Of a DNA stretch of 33,634 nt, positions 7,130 to 15,289 are shown piece by piece. Source of the DNA: Candidatus Azambacteria bacterium (GTDB taxonomy: Bacteria > Patescibacteriota > Minisyncoccia > GWC2-36-17 > WO2-46-25). The stretch is taken from the NCBI GenBank assembly GCA_016200965.1, contig JACQDT010000024.1, positions 1 to 33,634 on the forward strand, read 5' to 3'. The position numbers were made by a program, and so were the translations under genes. The notes under the pieces were generated by a model. It ran no database searches. It worked only from the letters and a program-made list of their open reading frames with translations, and was not told where the DNA came from. Every line of letters begins with the position of its first letter. Within the stretch, counting starts at the first letter, position 1.

Positions 7130-9169
7130 ATGACCATACGCAATAAAAAATTAATGGTACTGGCAGCGGTAGCGGCGTGCACACTCTTGCTTGTTCCCGC
7201 GCTATTGGGAAGTGTTCTGATGCCCACACAAGCGCTTGCGCAAGCAGACCTCCTCTCCGGTGAAGCAACCGGCGCACAACCGGGAATAGTTGGCTTCGGG
7301 GGAGGAGTACCTGAAACAGACAGCGGTCCGTCGTGGTTTACCTTTTTACTATATCAACTTGTTAAATTCCTCGCGTGGATACTTGCTTTCGTTGCAATGT
7401 TCGTCAACTGGGTAATGAGCCCGTTCCCCGTCACCACTTCCACCCTCGTGCAAATCGGCTGGACCGTGACGCGCGACTTCGCCAACATGTTTTTCATCCT
7501 CATTCTGCTTGGCATCGCGCTTGATTTTATTTTGTTCAACTCGTTTCAGGTAAAAAAAATGCTGCCCCGCCTTCTGCTTATCGCACTTCTCATCAACTTC
7601 AGCTTGCCCATCGCCGGCATCGTCATTGATTTTGCGAACGTGTTCACCTCTTTCTTTCTGGACAAAGTTTCAGGAGGAGGATTCACAGAGGCGATTGGTC
7701 AAAGCGTCGGCATACAGCGCATATTAGACGCAAATTCCGTCCAAGCCGCAACAACTCCCGCCTCCGCACTCCAAAGCACGGTCCTTGAAATGTTTTTTGT
7801 CATTCTCTACCTTATCGGCATGATCTTTATTTTCCTTGCGCTTGGCTTGATGTTTCTCATCAGAACCGGATATCTTTCCTTCCTTCTTATTCTTCTTCCT
7901 ATGGTATTGGTGCTGTACGCATTCCCTCCGACCAGCGGCAAATTCGGCCAATGGCAAAACAGTTTCATTAAATGGACAATGTTTGCTCCCGCGGCGGCAT
8001 TTTTCCTTTATCTCTCCATACTGGTGCTTTCGGCAACCGGAAGCCAAAGCATCATAACGGCTGTTCGGGGGGTGAAAACGGCAACTGCCACGGATTTTTT
8101 CTCCACCACCCTCTCTACCTTTGTACGCTATATCATCGCATGGGCATTGATGCTGGGGAGCTTGGTTACCGCCCAACAAATGGGCATCCATACCGCCGGC
8201 GCGGCGCGCGCCGTCTTTACCAAGGTTGGTAAAGGGGTAAGAGGGAAGGCGGCCTCGGGGGCATGGAAAAGCGCGGCGTGGGCTACGCGCAAAACAGGAG
8301 CCGATAAAGGCGTGGAGAAGCTTGGCGCCGTCCTTTCAAAGATACCCGGCGCAGGAATGCTTGCGCGCGGGATAACTGGCGCCGCGGTAAAGACAAAGGA
8401 GTTTGCGAAAGCCGCAATACCGCAAAAAGAGTTAGACGCATACAAACAGTATTCCGACGAGCAGCTGCATGATACATACAACCGTTCAAGCGGGGCGCGG
8501 AAGGCGGCTGCCGCCAACATATTGGCGCAAAGGGGTAAATTGCGCATAATGGGCGCTGATGGAAAACCACATCCCAATAAGACAAAGGAATTAGTCAAGG
8601 AAGCATACGCACTCAACAAGATACACGGGGATAAGACGGCGCTGGCCAATGTCCGGCGGGCAAGTCCTGCGGCATACAAAGACATCGCGGATGAAGAATG
8701 GAAGCGGCTTGAGAAAGAAAACAAGATAGTAACGCAAAAGAGAAAAGATAGGGATGGAAACGACATTACAGTAAGGGTTGACAGCAAAACGGGAGAAACA
8801 CGTGAGGAAAAGGAGAACATGGCATACGACATAAGAACGAGCGATCTTGAAAATATGAAAGGAATGTGGGACGGGAAGTTAATGGAAGGGTTTGTGAAAA
8901 GCGGGAAACTCACATCCGGGTTCATCAGATCTGCCTCTAATGCGAATGATTATCAGTTCATTGACGAGTTGAACACATATCTTGAAAAAGTGAGCGCCGA
9001 CGACCTGCAAAAGACAAATCCGGGGCTTCTGAACGCCCTTCGGAGCGGAAACATAGATGAGTTTGTGATAGTGCCATCTCATCTTCAGGGGAGCAAGAAG
9101 AAAAAGGACTTGAGTGAAATGACAAAAGAGGAAAGATTTAAACATGTTGAAGCTGAGCTTAAAAAATAG
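7130..9169 (+). CDS. VirB6/TrbL-like polytopic membrane protein
   Basis: The 679-residue protein has a cleavable-looking N-terminus (about 1-38, ALAQA) and then roughly seven or eight hydrophobic segments between residues 66 and 355. A long, charged, predicted cytoplasmic tail (about 360-679) is rich in Lys, Ala and Glu. This multi-span core plus soluble tail matches VirB6/TrbL-type inner-membrane channel components, and the prgI and virB4 neighbours support that. The tail is longer than in classical VirB6 and may dock with the ATPase. The start follows the previous stop by one base, so translation is probably coupled. Confidence 0.7.
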   Translation: MTIRNKKLMVLAAVAACTLLLVPALLGSVLMPTQALAQADLLSGEATGAQPGIVGFGGGVPETDSGPSWFTFLLYQLVKFLAWILAFVAMFVNWVMSPFPVTTSTLVQIGWTVTRDFANMFFILILLGIALDFILFNSFQVKKMLPRLLLIALLINFSLPIAGIVIDFANVFTSFFLDKVSGGGFTEAIGQSVGIQRILDANSVQAATTPASALQSTVLEMFFVILYLIGMIFIFLALGLMFLIRTGYLSFLLILLPMVLVLYAFPPTSGKFGQWQNSFIKWTMFAPAAAFFLYLSILVLSATGSQSIITAVRGVKTATATDFFSTTLSTFVRYIIAWALMLGSLVTAQQMGIHTAGAARAVFTKVGKGVRGKAASGAWKSAAWATRKTGADKGVEKLGAVLSKIPGAGMLARGITGAAVKTKEFAKAAIPQKELDAYKQYSDEQLHDTYNRSSGARKAAAANILAQRGKLRIMGADGKPHPNKTKELVKEAYALNKIHGDKTALANVRRASPAAYKDIADEEWKRLEKENKIVTQKRKDRDGNDITVRVDSKTGETREEKENMAYDIRTSDLENMKGMWDGKLMEGFVKSGKLTSGFIRSASNANDYQFIDELNTYLEKVSADDLQKTNPGLLNALRSGNIDEFVIVPSHLQGSKKKKDLSEMTKEERFKHVEAELKK

Positions 9170-9194
9170 ATGGGAAAAAAACCATAAGTAAACT

Positions 9195-9899
9195 ATGCGA
9201 GATATTTCACGAGAACAAACTATAAAAAGATTTCAGCTTTTGTCTGAATCTCTTCAGGACGCCATATTTTCTGAAAAAACCTCCAGCGCTACGCTAAAAA
9301 GTTGCGCCTTGCGCGATGTTCCTGAAGACGGGGTACATCTCATCGGGAGATTGGTAAGCCGCGTCCTCCTCGGCTATCTCCGTCCCGAAAATTTCGCATC
9401 GGAAATTCAAAAAGAAACGGGGATAGACGCGCTGAAAGCAGGGCAGGTCGCGCACGATCTTGATACGGAGATATTCAGCGCGGTCCGGCTTGAGCTGAAA
9501 AAACTGTATCCGCCGGCAATCCAGACGCCGACCATACAATCGCCTGGCTTTGTTCCCTCCGCTGTTCGAAATCCGACGCCGACCATACAACAGCCCGCGC
9601 CAAAATACATCGTTTCCATACCGGAAAAGTTTTTGAAACAAAATGCGGGAATTGTGCGTCAGAAAGTGGAAACAAAAGAACAGAAACAAGAACAACCGCC
9701 TGCGCCGCCGCCACAACAAACCATTCCTCCCAAAACCGAACCAGCAAAAATTGTTGAGAAATTGGCGCCATCTTCACCCGCCATGAAACCCGTCGTACCG
9801 CTTCCCACGTTTATTCAATCGAAATTCAAGCCGCAAGAGAAAGAAGGCGATGCGAGACAAAAGCCGCAGGGAAATACAATTGATCTTTCCAAATTCTAA
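9195..9899 (+). CDS. Conserved-context hypothetical protein with Pro-rich tail
   Basis: The product has 234 residues. Residues 1 to about 110 are mixed helical with regularly spaced Leu and Glu. From about 110 on it is Pro/Gln/Lys-rich and looks disordered, with a short TPTIQ repeat pair encoded by near-identical DNA around 9527 and 9578. There is no signal peptide or membrane segment, so it is probably a cytoplasmic partner of the secretion complex. I do not recognise the family. The GIY-YIG cassette begins five bases after its stop. Confidence 0.65.
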   Translation: MRDISREQTIKRFQLLSESLQDAIFSEKTSSATLKSCALRDVPEDGVHLIGRLVSRVLLGYLRPENFASEIQKETGIDALKAGQVAHDLDTEIFSAVRLELKKLYPPAIQTPTIQSPGFVPSAVRNPTPTIQQPAPKYIVSIPEKFLKQNAGIVRQKVETKEQKQEQPPAPPPQQTIPPKTEPAKIVEKLAPSSPAMKPVVPLPTFIQSKFKPQEKEGDARQKPQGNTIDLSKF

Positions 9900-9904
9900 A
9901 TGAA

Positions 9905-10207
9905 CCCCCACACCATAACGAGTTTCGCATTATGTTCTACTTGTATATACTAAAGAGTGGACGGGATGGTAAATTGTACATCGGCTATTCAAATGATTTG
10001 CGAAAAAGAATAAAAGAACATAATACAGGGCTGGTGCGGGCTACAAAATCAAGAGTTCCATTCCGCGTGGTATATTACGAAGCATACGCGGAGAAAGAAG
10101 ACGCAACCAAAAGAGAACATAATCTAAAACTACGGGCGAAAGCGCTGAGACAGCTTTTGTTAAGAGTAAAAGCTAGTCTTAGGGCATAAACTCGTTTGGT
10201 GTGGGGG
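9905..10207 (+). mobile_element. GIY-YIG cassette bounded by inverted repeats
   Basis: The left arm 9905-9925 (CCCCCACACCA then TAACGAGTTT) is the reverse complement of the right arm 10188-10207 except for one extra T. The arms enclose one nuclease gene almost exactly: its stop codon (10187-10189) touches the right arm. The element fills the gap between the Pro-rich protein gene and prgI, and its last G is the first base of the preferred prgI start GTG. This looks like a compact mobile cassette of about 303 bp. I found no obvious flanking target-site duplication. Confidence 0.65.
9932..10189 (+). CDS. Small GIY-YIG endonuclease-domain protein
   Basis: This 85-residue protein is essentially one GIY-YIG nuclease domain of the UvrC/UPF0213 type. 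The paired motifs are at residues 3-8 (YLYILK) and 15-18 (LYIG), followed by the Arg-rich helix NDLRKRIKEHN and the conserved KREH...LKLRAKAL region. Proteins of this kind cleave DNA, but the physiological substrate of stand-alone copies is not established. It sits inside an otherwise continuous secretion operon between inverted repeats, so it is probably a mobile or homing-type passenger and not part of the machine. The ATG at 9932 is the only sensible start. Confidence 0.85.
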   Translation: MFYLYILKSGRDGKLYIGYSNDLRKRIKEHNTGLVRATKSRVPFRVVYYEAYAEKEDATKREHNLKLRAKALRQLLLRVKASLRA

Positions 10208-10620
10208 TGAAGCAATTTCAAGTGCCCCAATTCATAGACGTGGAAGACAGAATCTTGGGACCCATCACCATGCGGCAGTTTTTTATTATGCTCATCCCTT
10301 TTGGCACGGGTATTTTGCTCTATTTTTTGTTTAAATTCTGGGTGGTGATCATCGTCACCATACCCGTCATCATCGGTTCCGCCGTATTCGCGTTTTACCG
10401 GCCGTACGGAATGAAATTTTCCCGCTTTTTTTCCTCATTCCTTTCGTATATGATGAAACCTCACATGTATCTGTGGAAGCGGGAGGAACAAGCGCGCGTG
10501 GTATTTGAAAATCCGGCGGAGGCATCCCCACATCAGGAGAAAGAGAAAATCATGGGAAAAAGTAGCTTAAAAACGAAGAAAAGCAGTGTAGAAACGGGAA
10601 GTGTGTATCATGAAAATTAG
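10207..10620 (+). CDS. PrgI family membrane protein
   Basis: With a GTG start at 10207 (10201 is an in-frame alternative) the protein has 137 residues and begins KQFQVPQFIDVEDRI, the usual PrgI-family opening. Two adjacent membrane helices lie at about 25-45 and 47-66, followed by a cytoplasmic tail rich in Lys and Ser. PrgI-type proteins accompany VirB4 in Gram-positive-style type IV secretion systems and occupy the VirB3-like position. The start codon abuts the right arm of the GIY-YIG cassette, so that insertion may have altered its ribosome-binding region. Confidence 0.8.
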   Translation: MKQFQVPQFIDVEDRILGPITMRQFFIMLIPFGTGILLYFLFKFWVVIIVTIPVIIGSAVFAFYRPYGMKFSRFFSSFLSYMMKPHMYLWKREEQARVVFENPAEASPHQEKEKIMGKSSLKTKKSSVETGSVYHEN

Positions 10621-10627
10621 AACTATG

Positions 10628-10759
10628 CCCAGTATATCAACTTTCCGAGCCCAACGCCACACAAACCATATGAAAACGAAATACAGCAACAAAAATAGTA
10701 ACGCACACTTTACAGAACCCTGCCGAAAGGCGTTGGGCTCGGGAAGTTGATATACTGGG
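10628..10759. repeat. 31-bp inverted repeat with 70-nt spacer, no coding content
   Basis: Arm 10628-10658 and arm 10729-10759 are reverse complements with one difference, a T/C that becomes a G-U pair in RNA. Each arm contains CCCAGTATATCAACTT or its complement. The 70-nt spacer holds no credible gene. The element begins 8 bases after the prgI stop and ends one base before the next ATG. It could be a nonautonomous mobile element or an mRNA hairpin that sets expression between prgI and the virB4 pair. Confidence 0.9.
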
Positions 10760-10760
10760 T

Positions 10761-11411
10761 ATGCCGCAAAAGCTGAATGCACAATCAACACAACAATTGG
10801 TGGACGTGGAAGCTATCCGCGATGGCGTCGTCATACTCAAAAGCGGGGCCATGCGCACGATTTTGATGTGCTCGTCGGTGAATCTCGCGCTTAAATCACA
10901 GGACGAGCAAGACGCGCTCATATCCCAATACCAGCATTTCCTGAACGGGTTGGATTTCTCCGTGCAGTTTGTCGTGCACTCCCGCAAGCTTGATATCTCG
11001 GATTATTTAAACGACCTCGGGGAGTCGCTGAAAACTCAGGAAAACGAACTCTTGCGGATCCAAACGGAAGAATACATAGAATTCATTCGGAGTTTCGTCG
11101 GCATGCAAAATATCATGGCAAAAAACTTTTATGTCGTCGTCCCGTATCACGTGGGGGAAGATAGGAAGCGCTCGCTGGCGGACCGTTTGTTCGGAAAACA
11201 AACGGTATCGTTCATGAAAATGTCCGATGAGGAGTTTCAAAAATACAAAAACCAGCTGTGGCAACGAGTGGAAAACGTGATTTCAGGAATGCGTTCGTTC
11301 GGCGTCAGATCGCTTCCGCTTGCCAACACAGAGCTGATAGAACTTTTCTTTGATCTGTACAATCCGGGAGAAACAGGAAAGCAGTTTCTCACATCCGGCG
11401 ACATACAATGA
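10761..11411 (+). CDS. TraC-like N-terminal partner of VirB4
   Basis: The 216-residue soluble protein has an alternating alpha/beta pattern, beginning with VDVEAIRDGVVILKSG, a strand-turn typical of the N-terminal domain of conjugative VirB4/TraC proteins. It has no Walker motifs. It overlaps the next gene by four bases (ATGA), so the two are translationally coupled and probably form one complex. In effect the usual VirB4 N-domain is split into its own polypeptide. Separate TraC-like and VirB4 genes are, to my knowledge, common in CPR genomes, so this is more likely ancestral than a frameshift. Confidence 0.75.
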   Translation: MPQKLNAQSTQQLVDVEAIRDGVVILKSGAMRTILMCSSVNLALKSQDEQDALISQYQHFLNGLDFSVQFVVHSRKLDISDYLNDLGESLKTQENELLRIQTEEYIEFIRSFVGMQNIMAKNFYVVVPYHVGEDRKRSLADRLFGKQTVSFMKMSDEEFQKYKNQLWQRVENVISGMRSFGVRSLPLANTELIELFFDLYNPGETGKQFLTSGDIQ

Positions 11412-13177
11412 AACAGTCCGATCTTCAACTTGATATACCGGAAGTGAACCAGGCGGCAAGCTTCAAAGACATCGTGGCGCCTTCCGCGGTGCTCATCGAC
11501 AGCCGCTATCTCCAGCTGGGCGATAAATTCCTGCGCACGCTTTTTTTGTACTCCTACCCAAGATATCTTAATACCAACTGGTTCTCGCCAGTCATCAACC
11601 TAGACCGCTTTTTCGACATCGTTATTTACTTCCACCCCGTGGACACGGTAACCATCATGCGCAAACTCAACAAAAAAGTCACCGCGGTGGAAGCCCAGCT
11701 CGCCGAGCGCGAAGAGAAGGGTCTTATCCGCGACCCCATTTTGGAAACCGCGCTGAAAGACCTTGAAGCCCTCAGGGATTCGCTCCAACAGGCCACGCAA
11801 AAGCTGTTTCGCGTCGGGACCTACATCACGCTCATTGAGGCAAGCGTGGAACAGCTTGATAAGGCGGAAAATGAAATTAAAGGCATATTAGACGTCCGCA
11901 TGGTGCTTACCAAGGCGGCGAACTTCCAGCAGGAGATGGGCTTCATGTCCACCCTTCCTTTGGGGCAGGATCGCATGGAAATCCACTCCAACCTCAACAC
12001 CGGTCCCGCGTCCACGCTCTTTCCGTTCGTGTCGGCCGACCTTACCTCCAACAAGGGGATTCTGTACGGGATCAACCGTCACAACAACTCGCTCATTCTT
12101 TTTGACCGGTTTTCACTTGAAAACGCGAACATGGTCGTGTTCGCCAAATCCGGCTCCGGCAAAAGCTATACCGCCAAGCTTGAGATCCTCCGCTCCCTGA
12201 TGGTGGGAACTGAAGTCATTGTCATTGACCCGGAAAATGAATATCAGTACCTCGCCGAGGCAGTCGGCGGCGCGTTTTTTAAAATATCGCTCAACTCGCC
12301 CAACCACATCAATCCGTTCGACCTTCCCATGCCCTTAAAAGACGAATCGCCTGCCGACGTCCTGCGCTCAAATATCATCAACATGGTCGGGCTCGTCCGC
12401 CTCATGCTCGGCGGGCTCACGCCCGAAGAAGACGCTATCATCGACCGCTCGGTTGCCGAGACCTACGCCTCGCGCGACATCACGCCAGAAGTTGATTTTT
12501 CCAAAGCGGTGTCTCCGACGCTCTCTGATTTCCATCAAATCCTTTCGAGCGTTGAGGGAGGAAAGGGGCTCGCGCTCCGCCTGGAAAAATACATCACGGG
12601 GCCGTACGCGGGATTTTTGAACAACCAGACCAATATCAACGTGAAAAACCGGCTGGTGGTGTTTTCCATGCGCGACATGGAAACAGAGCTCCGCCCCATC
12701 GCCACGTATCTCATTATCAGATATATCTGGAATCTTATCCGCTCCGAAACGAAAAAACGCGTGCTCGTGGTGGATGAGGCGTGGATCATGATGCAGCACG
12801 AAGACGCCGCTTCGTTTTTATACGGCGTCGCCAAGCGCTGCCGCAAGTATTATCTGGGCCTCACCACCATCACCCAGGACGTAGGCGACTTCATGCAGTC
12901 CAAATACGGCAAACCCATCATCACCAACTCTTCCATCCAGCTCCTGCTCAAACAATCGCCCGCCACCATAGACGTGGTCAAAGAAACGTTCAATCTGTCG
13001 GACGAAGAAAAGTATCTGCTTCTGGAGTGCGACGTAGGAGAAGGCATCTTCTTTGCAGGGCTCAAACACGCCGCCATCAAAGTCATCGCGTCCTATACGG
13101 AAGACCAGATCATCACCTCCAATCCGGAACAACTATTGGCAATTGAAAAAGCAAAGAAAGAAATGGAAAACGCGTAG
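11408..13177 (+). CDS. virB4: VirB4-type secretion ATPase
   Basis: The 589-residue protein carries a Walker A AKSGSGKSYTAK at about 244-255, followed by EVIVIDPENEY, and a Walker B RVLVVDEAW near 450. TTITQDVGDF and the downstream NSSIQLLLKQ are also typical of VirB4/TraC ATPases. It would hydrolyse ATP at the cytoplasmic face to drive assembly or substrate movement of the type IV secretion-like apparatus. The first 200 residues are the remainder of the VirB4 N-domain with a coiled-coil-like stretch near 90-125. Upstream TraC-like and PrgI genes and the downstream VirB2-like gene complete the module. No relaxase or VirD4 coupling protein is present here. Confidence 0.92.
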   Translation: MKQSDLQLDIPEVNQAASFKDIVAPSAVLIDSRYLQLGDKFLRTLFLYSYPRYLNTNWFSPVINLDRFFDIVIYFHPVDTVTIMRKLNKKVTAVEAQLAEREEKGLIRDPILETALKDLEALRDSLQQATQKLFRVGTYITLIEASVEQLDKAENEIKGILDVRMVLTKAANFQQEMGFMSTLPLGQDRMEIHSNLNTGPASTLFPFVSADLTSNKGILYGINRHNNSLILFDRFSLENANMVVFAKSGSGKSYTAKLEILRSLMVGTEVIVIDPENEYQYLAEAVGGAFFKISLNSPNHINPFDLPMPLKDESPADVLRSNIINMVGLVRLMLGGLTPEEDAIIDRSVAETYASRDITPEVDFSKAVSPTLSDFHQILSSVEGGKGLALRLEKYITGPYAGFLNNQTNINVKNRLVVFSMRDMETELRPIATYLIIRYIWNLIRSETKKRVLVVDEAWIMMQHEDAASFLYGVAKRCRKYYLGLTTITQDVGDFMQSKYGKPIITNSSIQLLLKQSPATIDVVKETFNLSDEEKYLLLECDVGEGIFFAGLKHAAIKVIASYTEDQIITSNPEQLLAIEKAKKEMENA

Positions 13178-13187
13178 CGATATTTTA

Positions 13188-13196
13188 TGGTATAAT
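13188..13196 (+). promoter_or_regulatory. Possible internal extended -10 promoter
   Basis: TGGTATAAT is a perfect extended -10 element in the short gap after virB4. It ends one base before the ATG at 13198, so transcripts from it would begin inside that codon or just after it. It may serve the downstream genes, or it may be chance. Confidence 0.35.
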
Positions 13197-13197
13197 T

Positions 13198-13644
13198 ATG
13201 GATAAGGAGGAAACACAGGAACAGGAGGATCGGCATGCGCAGGGACTGCGCCAAGCGCGCGCGCAAAGTAGTCGCGCTGAAGCCAAGGCCGGCGAAGACG
13301 CGCAAACGACAACAGACGACTCATCCGAAGAAGAAGAGAAGGAAAAGACGGCCTTAAACATCATGACCTTGTTTGATGTTGCCGGTGATCTGCTTGGTTG
13401 GGTGCCGTTTCTTGGCGGAATTGTGAGAGTTATCACGGGAGCGGGAGCCGTGATTCAATCTTTTAAACTTAATATCGCCGTTAGGGTAAAGGCGTGGGTT
13501 ATCAATGGGGTCATGGCGCTTATTGATATACTCTTGTCTTTCGTTGGTTTAAATATACTGCCTACGCAAACAATCGGCGCGGCAATAATACGCATGATGG
13601 CAGGCAATGCAAAAACAATTGAGAAAATTGGTCATGATAAATAA
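13198..13644 (+). CDS. Small membrane protein with charged N-terminus, function unknown
   Basis: The 148-residue product has a highly charged, Glu/Gln-rich N-terminal half (residues 1 to about 52). Two or three hydrophobic segments follow: about 60-88 (including GWVPFLGGIV) and 98-125. I do not recognise a family. It lies 20 bases after virB4 and overlaps the next gene by 11 bases, so it belongs to the secretion operon and is probably an inner-membrane accessory. The start is uncertain because a good -10 element abuts the ATG, while two AGGAGG sequences (13205-13210 and 13223-13228) lie inside the reading frame. Confidence 0.6.
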   Translation: MDKEETQEQEDRHAQGLRQARAQSSRAEAKAGEDAQTTTDDSSEEEEKEKTALNIMTLFDVAGDLLGWVPFLGGIVRVITGAGAVIQSFKLNIAVRVKAWVINGVMALIDILLSFVGLNILPTQTIGAAIIRMMAGNAKTIEKIGHDK

Positions 13645-14632
13645 TCTAAAACTTGTGCTGGCCACGCTCGTTGCGCTTGTTTTTTTGAGCGGCGGGGCTC
13701 ACGCGCAAAACGCGGGAGTTCTTCCTTCCGCACAGGATGTCAGCGCGCAAGCGGCTTCTGATTTGAACTTAGACGAGTTTTCCGCGCCGTCCGTTGACCT
13801 TGTTGTCTCCGCAAGCGGCAAAATGGGAACGGGCGCCTCACTCGCGGCAAAAACCACGAACATAGACGATAACGCCGCCACATTTGAGTGGTATTTAGAC
13901 GATGAGCTGGCGCCTTCGCTTGTCGGCCGGGCAAAAACCGCGTTCTCGTTTACCACCTCGAAACCCTCTCACCTCGTGCGCGTCGTGGTTTCCATCAACA
14001 ACAAAAAAGTCGCCGAAAACACAGCGGCGATACATTCCTTCAATGTCGCGCTTGCCTGGCACACCGACACCTTCGTGCCGGCCGAGTACGAAGGAAGGGC
14101 GCTTCCCATCGTCGGCTCCCGCGTCACGGTGAGCGCGCTTCCCGAGATTAAAAACGAACAGCCCGAGGACTTGCTCTACACATGGTACGTGGATGCCGAA
14201 TCACGGGTGCGCAACGTGGTGGGAGAACAGGACTTTACTTTCACTGTCACTAAAAACGTCCGCTTTGTTTCAATCATTGTTGAGGTGTCCAATCAAGGCC
14301 AGTCCATCACCGTAAGACAAGCGATCAATGTTCCCGTAATGAAGCCCTCGGTGGTTCTTTCTCCTTTCGCGCCGCTGTTTGTCTCTGCGGGAGGGAAAAC
14401 GGTGGTGCAAGCGCTTCCTTTTTACTTCCACGCGGCGACGCTCAATGAGCTGTCCTACGAATGGGGCTTCGCAGGCAAAGGCGCGCGGGGAGTGCCGCCC
14501 GACCCTAATGCGCTCACGCTCGCCATTCCCGCGGACTCCGGGCACGGCATGCGCCGGCTTTCACTCGAGGTCGCAAACCAAAATGTCATCGGGGAAAAAG
14601 CCGGCACTGAAATCGAAGTGAATATTTTATGA
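13634..14632 (+). CDS. Exported beta-rich (Ig-like) protein, function unknown
   Basis: The ATG at 13634 gives 332 residues beginning with a clear signal peptide (hydrophobic core LVLATLVALVFL, cleavage probably after AHA). The more upstream ATG at 13607 would put extra basic residues in front of it. The mature part is a run of beta strands with repeated WYLD / WYVD / YEWGF motifs (about residues 80, 180 and 275), which suggests three tandem immunoglobulin-like or PKD-like domains. It is exported and probably an extracellular structural part of the machine. It overlaps the preceding gene by 11 bases and the following gene by four. Confidence 0.7.
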   Translation: MINNLKLVLATLVALVFLSGGAHAQNAGVLPSAQDVSAQAASDLNLDEFSAPSVDLVVSASGKMGTGASLAAKTTNIDDNAATFEWYLDDELAPSLVGRAKTAFSFTTSKPSHLVRVVVSINNKKVAENTAAIHSFNVALAWHTDTFVPAEYEGRALPIVGSRVTVSALPEIKNEQPEDLLYTWYVDAESRVRNVVGEQDFTFTVTKNVRFVSIIVEVSNQGQSITVRQAINVPVMKPSVVLSPFAPLFVSAGGKTVVQALPFYFHAATLNELSYEWGFAGKGARGVPPDPNALTLAIPADSGHGMRRLSLEVANQNVIGEKAGTEIEVNIL

Positions 14633-15276
14633 GATTTTCAAAAACAACGGCACTTATATTACTACTTCTCTTTCTCTTGCCGGCATTTACATCTCTTGTT
14701 CATGCCGAAACAAAACTTGAAGTAGGAATACCCGGAACGCCGGGAGTGGCCGCGGGAGGATCGGTGGCCGGGCCGGCGCAATACATCAAATACATCTATC
14801 TGTTCGTGCTTGGTTTTGTGGGTATCGCTGGCTTTGTGACGCTGGTAATATGGGGCACGGTGTGGACCGCCTCGGGCATCATAGATCAGAAAGCAAGGGC
14901 GATGGAGGGCATTAAAAATTCGCTCATCGGCATCGGCATTGCCTTTACCGCGTTCATCTTGTTAAACACCGTCAACCCTGACCTGACCATAATCAAGGCG
15001 CCAACCGTGTCGTCGATTAAATCAAATGCCAACGCTTCATCGCAAACCTTCGCGGGAAGCATTATTCCGACGGTAACCGCGCCCGGGGTAACCGGAAAGG
15101 TTGCCGCATGCTGTTATCTTGCGAGTGGTCCTGCCTACCAATGGGCGTGCATGGGACAAAACGAATTGGATCAGGGCACGGGCTGTTCGTCACAGCTTGG
15201 ATTGGGGTGGCAAACATTTACGACTGCAGTAACAGGGTGCGCCGAGAAAACCGGCCAATCAGCTCCGGCATGTTAA
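14629..15276 (+). CDS. VirB2/TrbC-like pilin-type membrane protein
   Basis: The 215-residue protein has an N-terminal signal segment (about 1-26, ending LVHAE). A short linker and two hydrophobic helices follow at about 50-75 and 95-115, joined by a short charged loop. That is the usual VirB2/TrbC topology. Unlike classical pilins it has a long C-terminal extension of about 95 residues carrying seven cysteines, including an adjacent CC pair, which may form disulfides outside the cell. The four-base overlap with the upstream gene and its position after virB4 support a pilus or channel-lining role. The pilin identity is inferred from topology. Confidence 0.65.
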   Translation: MRFSKTTALILLLLFLLPAFTSLVHAETKLEVGIPGTPGVAAGGSVAGPAQYIKYIYLFVLGFVGIAGFVTLVIWGTVWTASGIIDQKARAMEGIKNSLIGIGIAFTAFILLNTVNPDLTIIKAPTVSSIKSNANASSQTFAGSIIPTVTAPGVTGKVAACCYLASGPAYQWACMGQNELDQGTGCSSQLGLGWQTFTTAVTGCAEKTGQSAPAC

Positions 15277-15289
15277 ATTAATAAAACTG

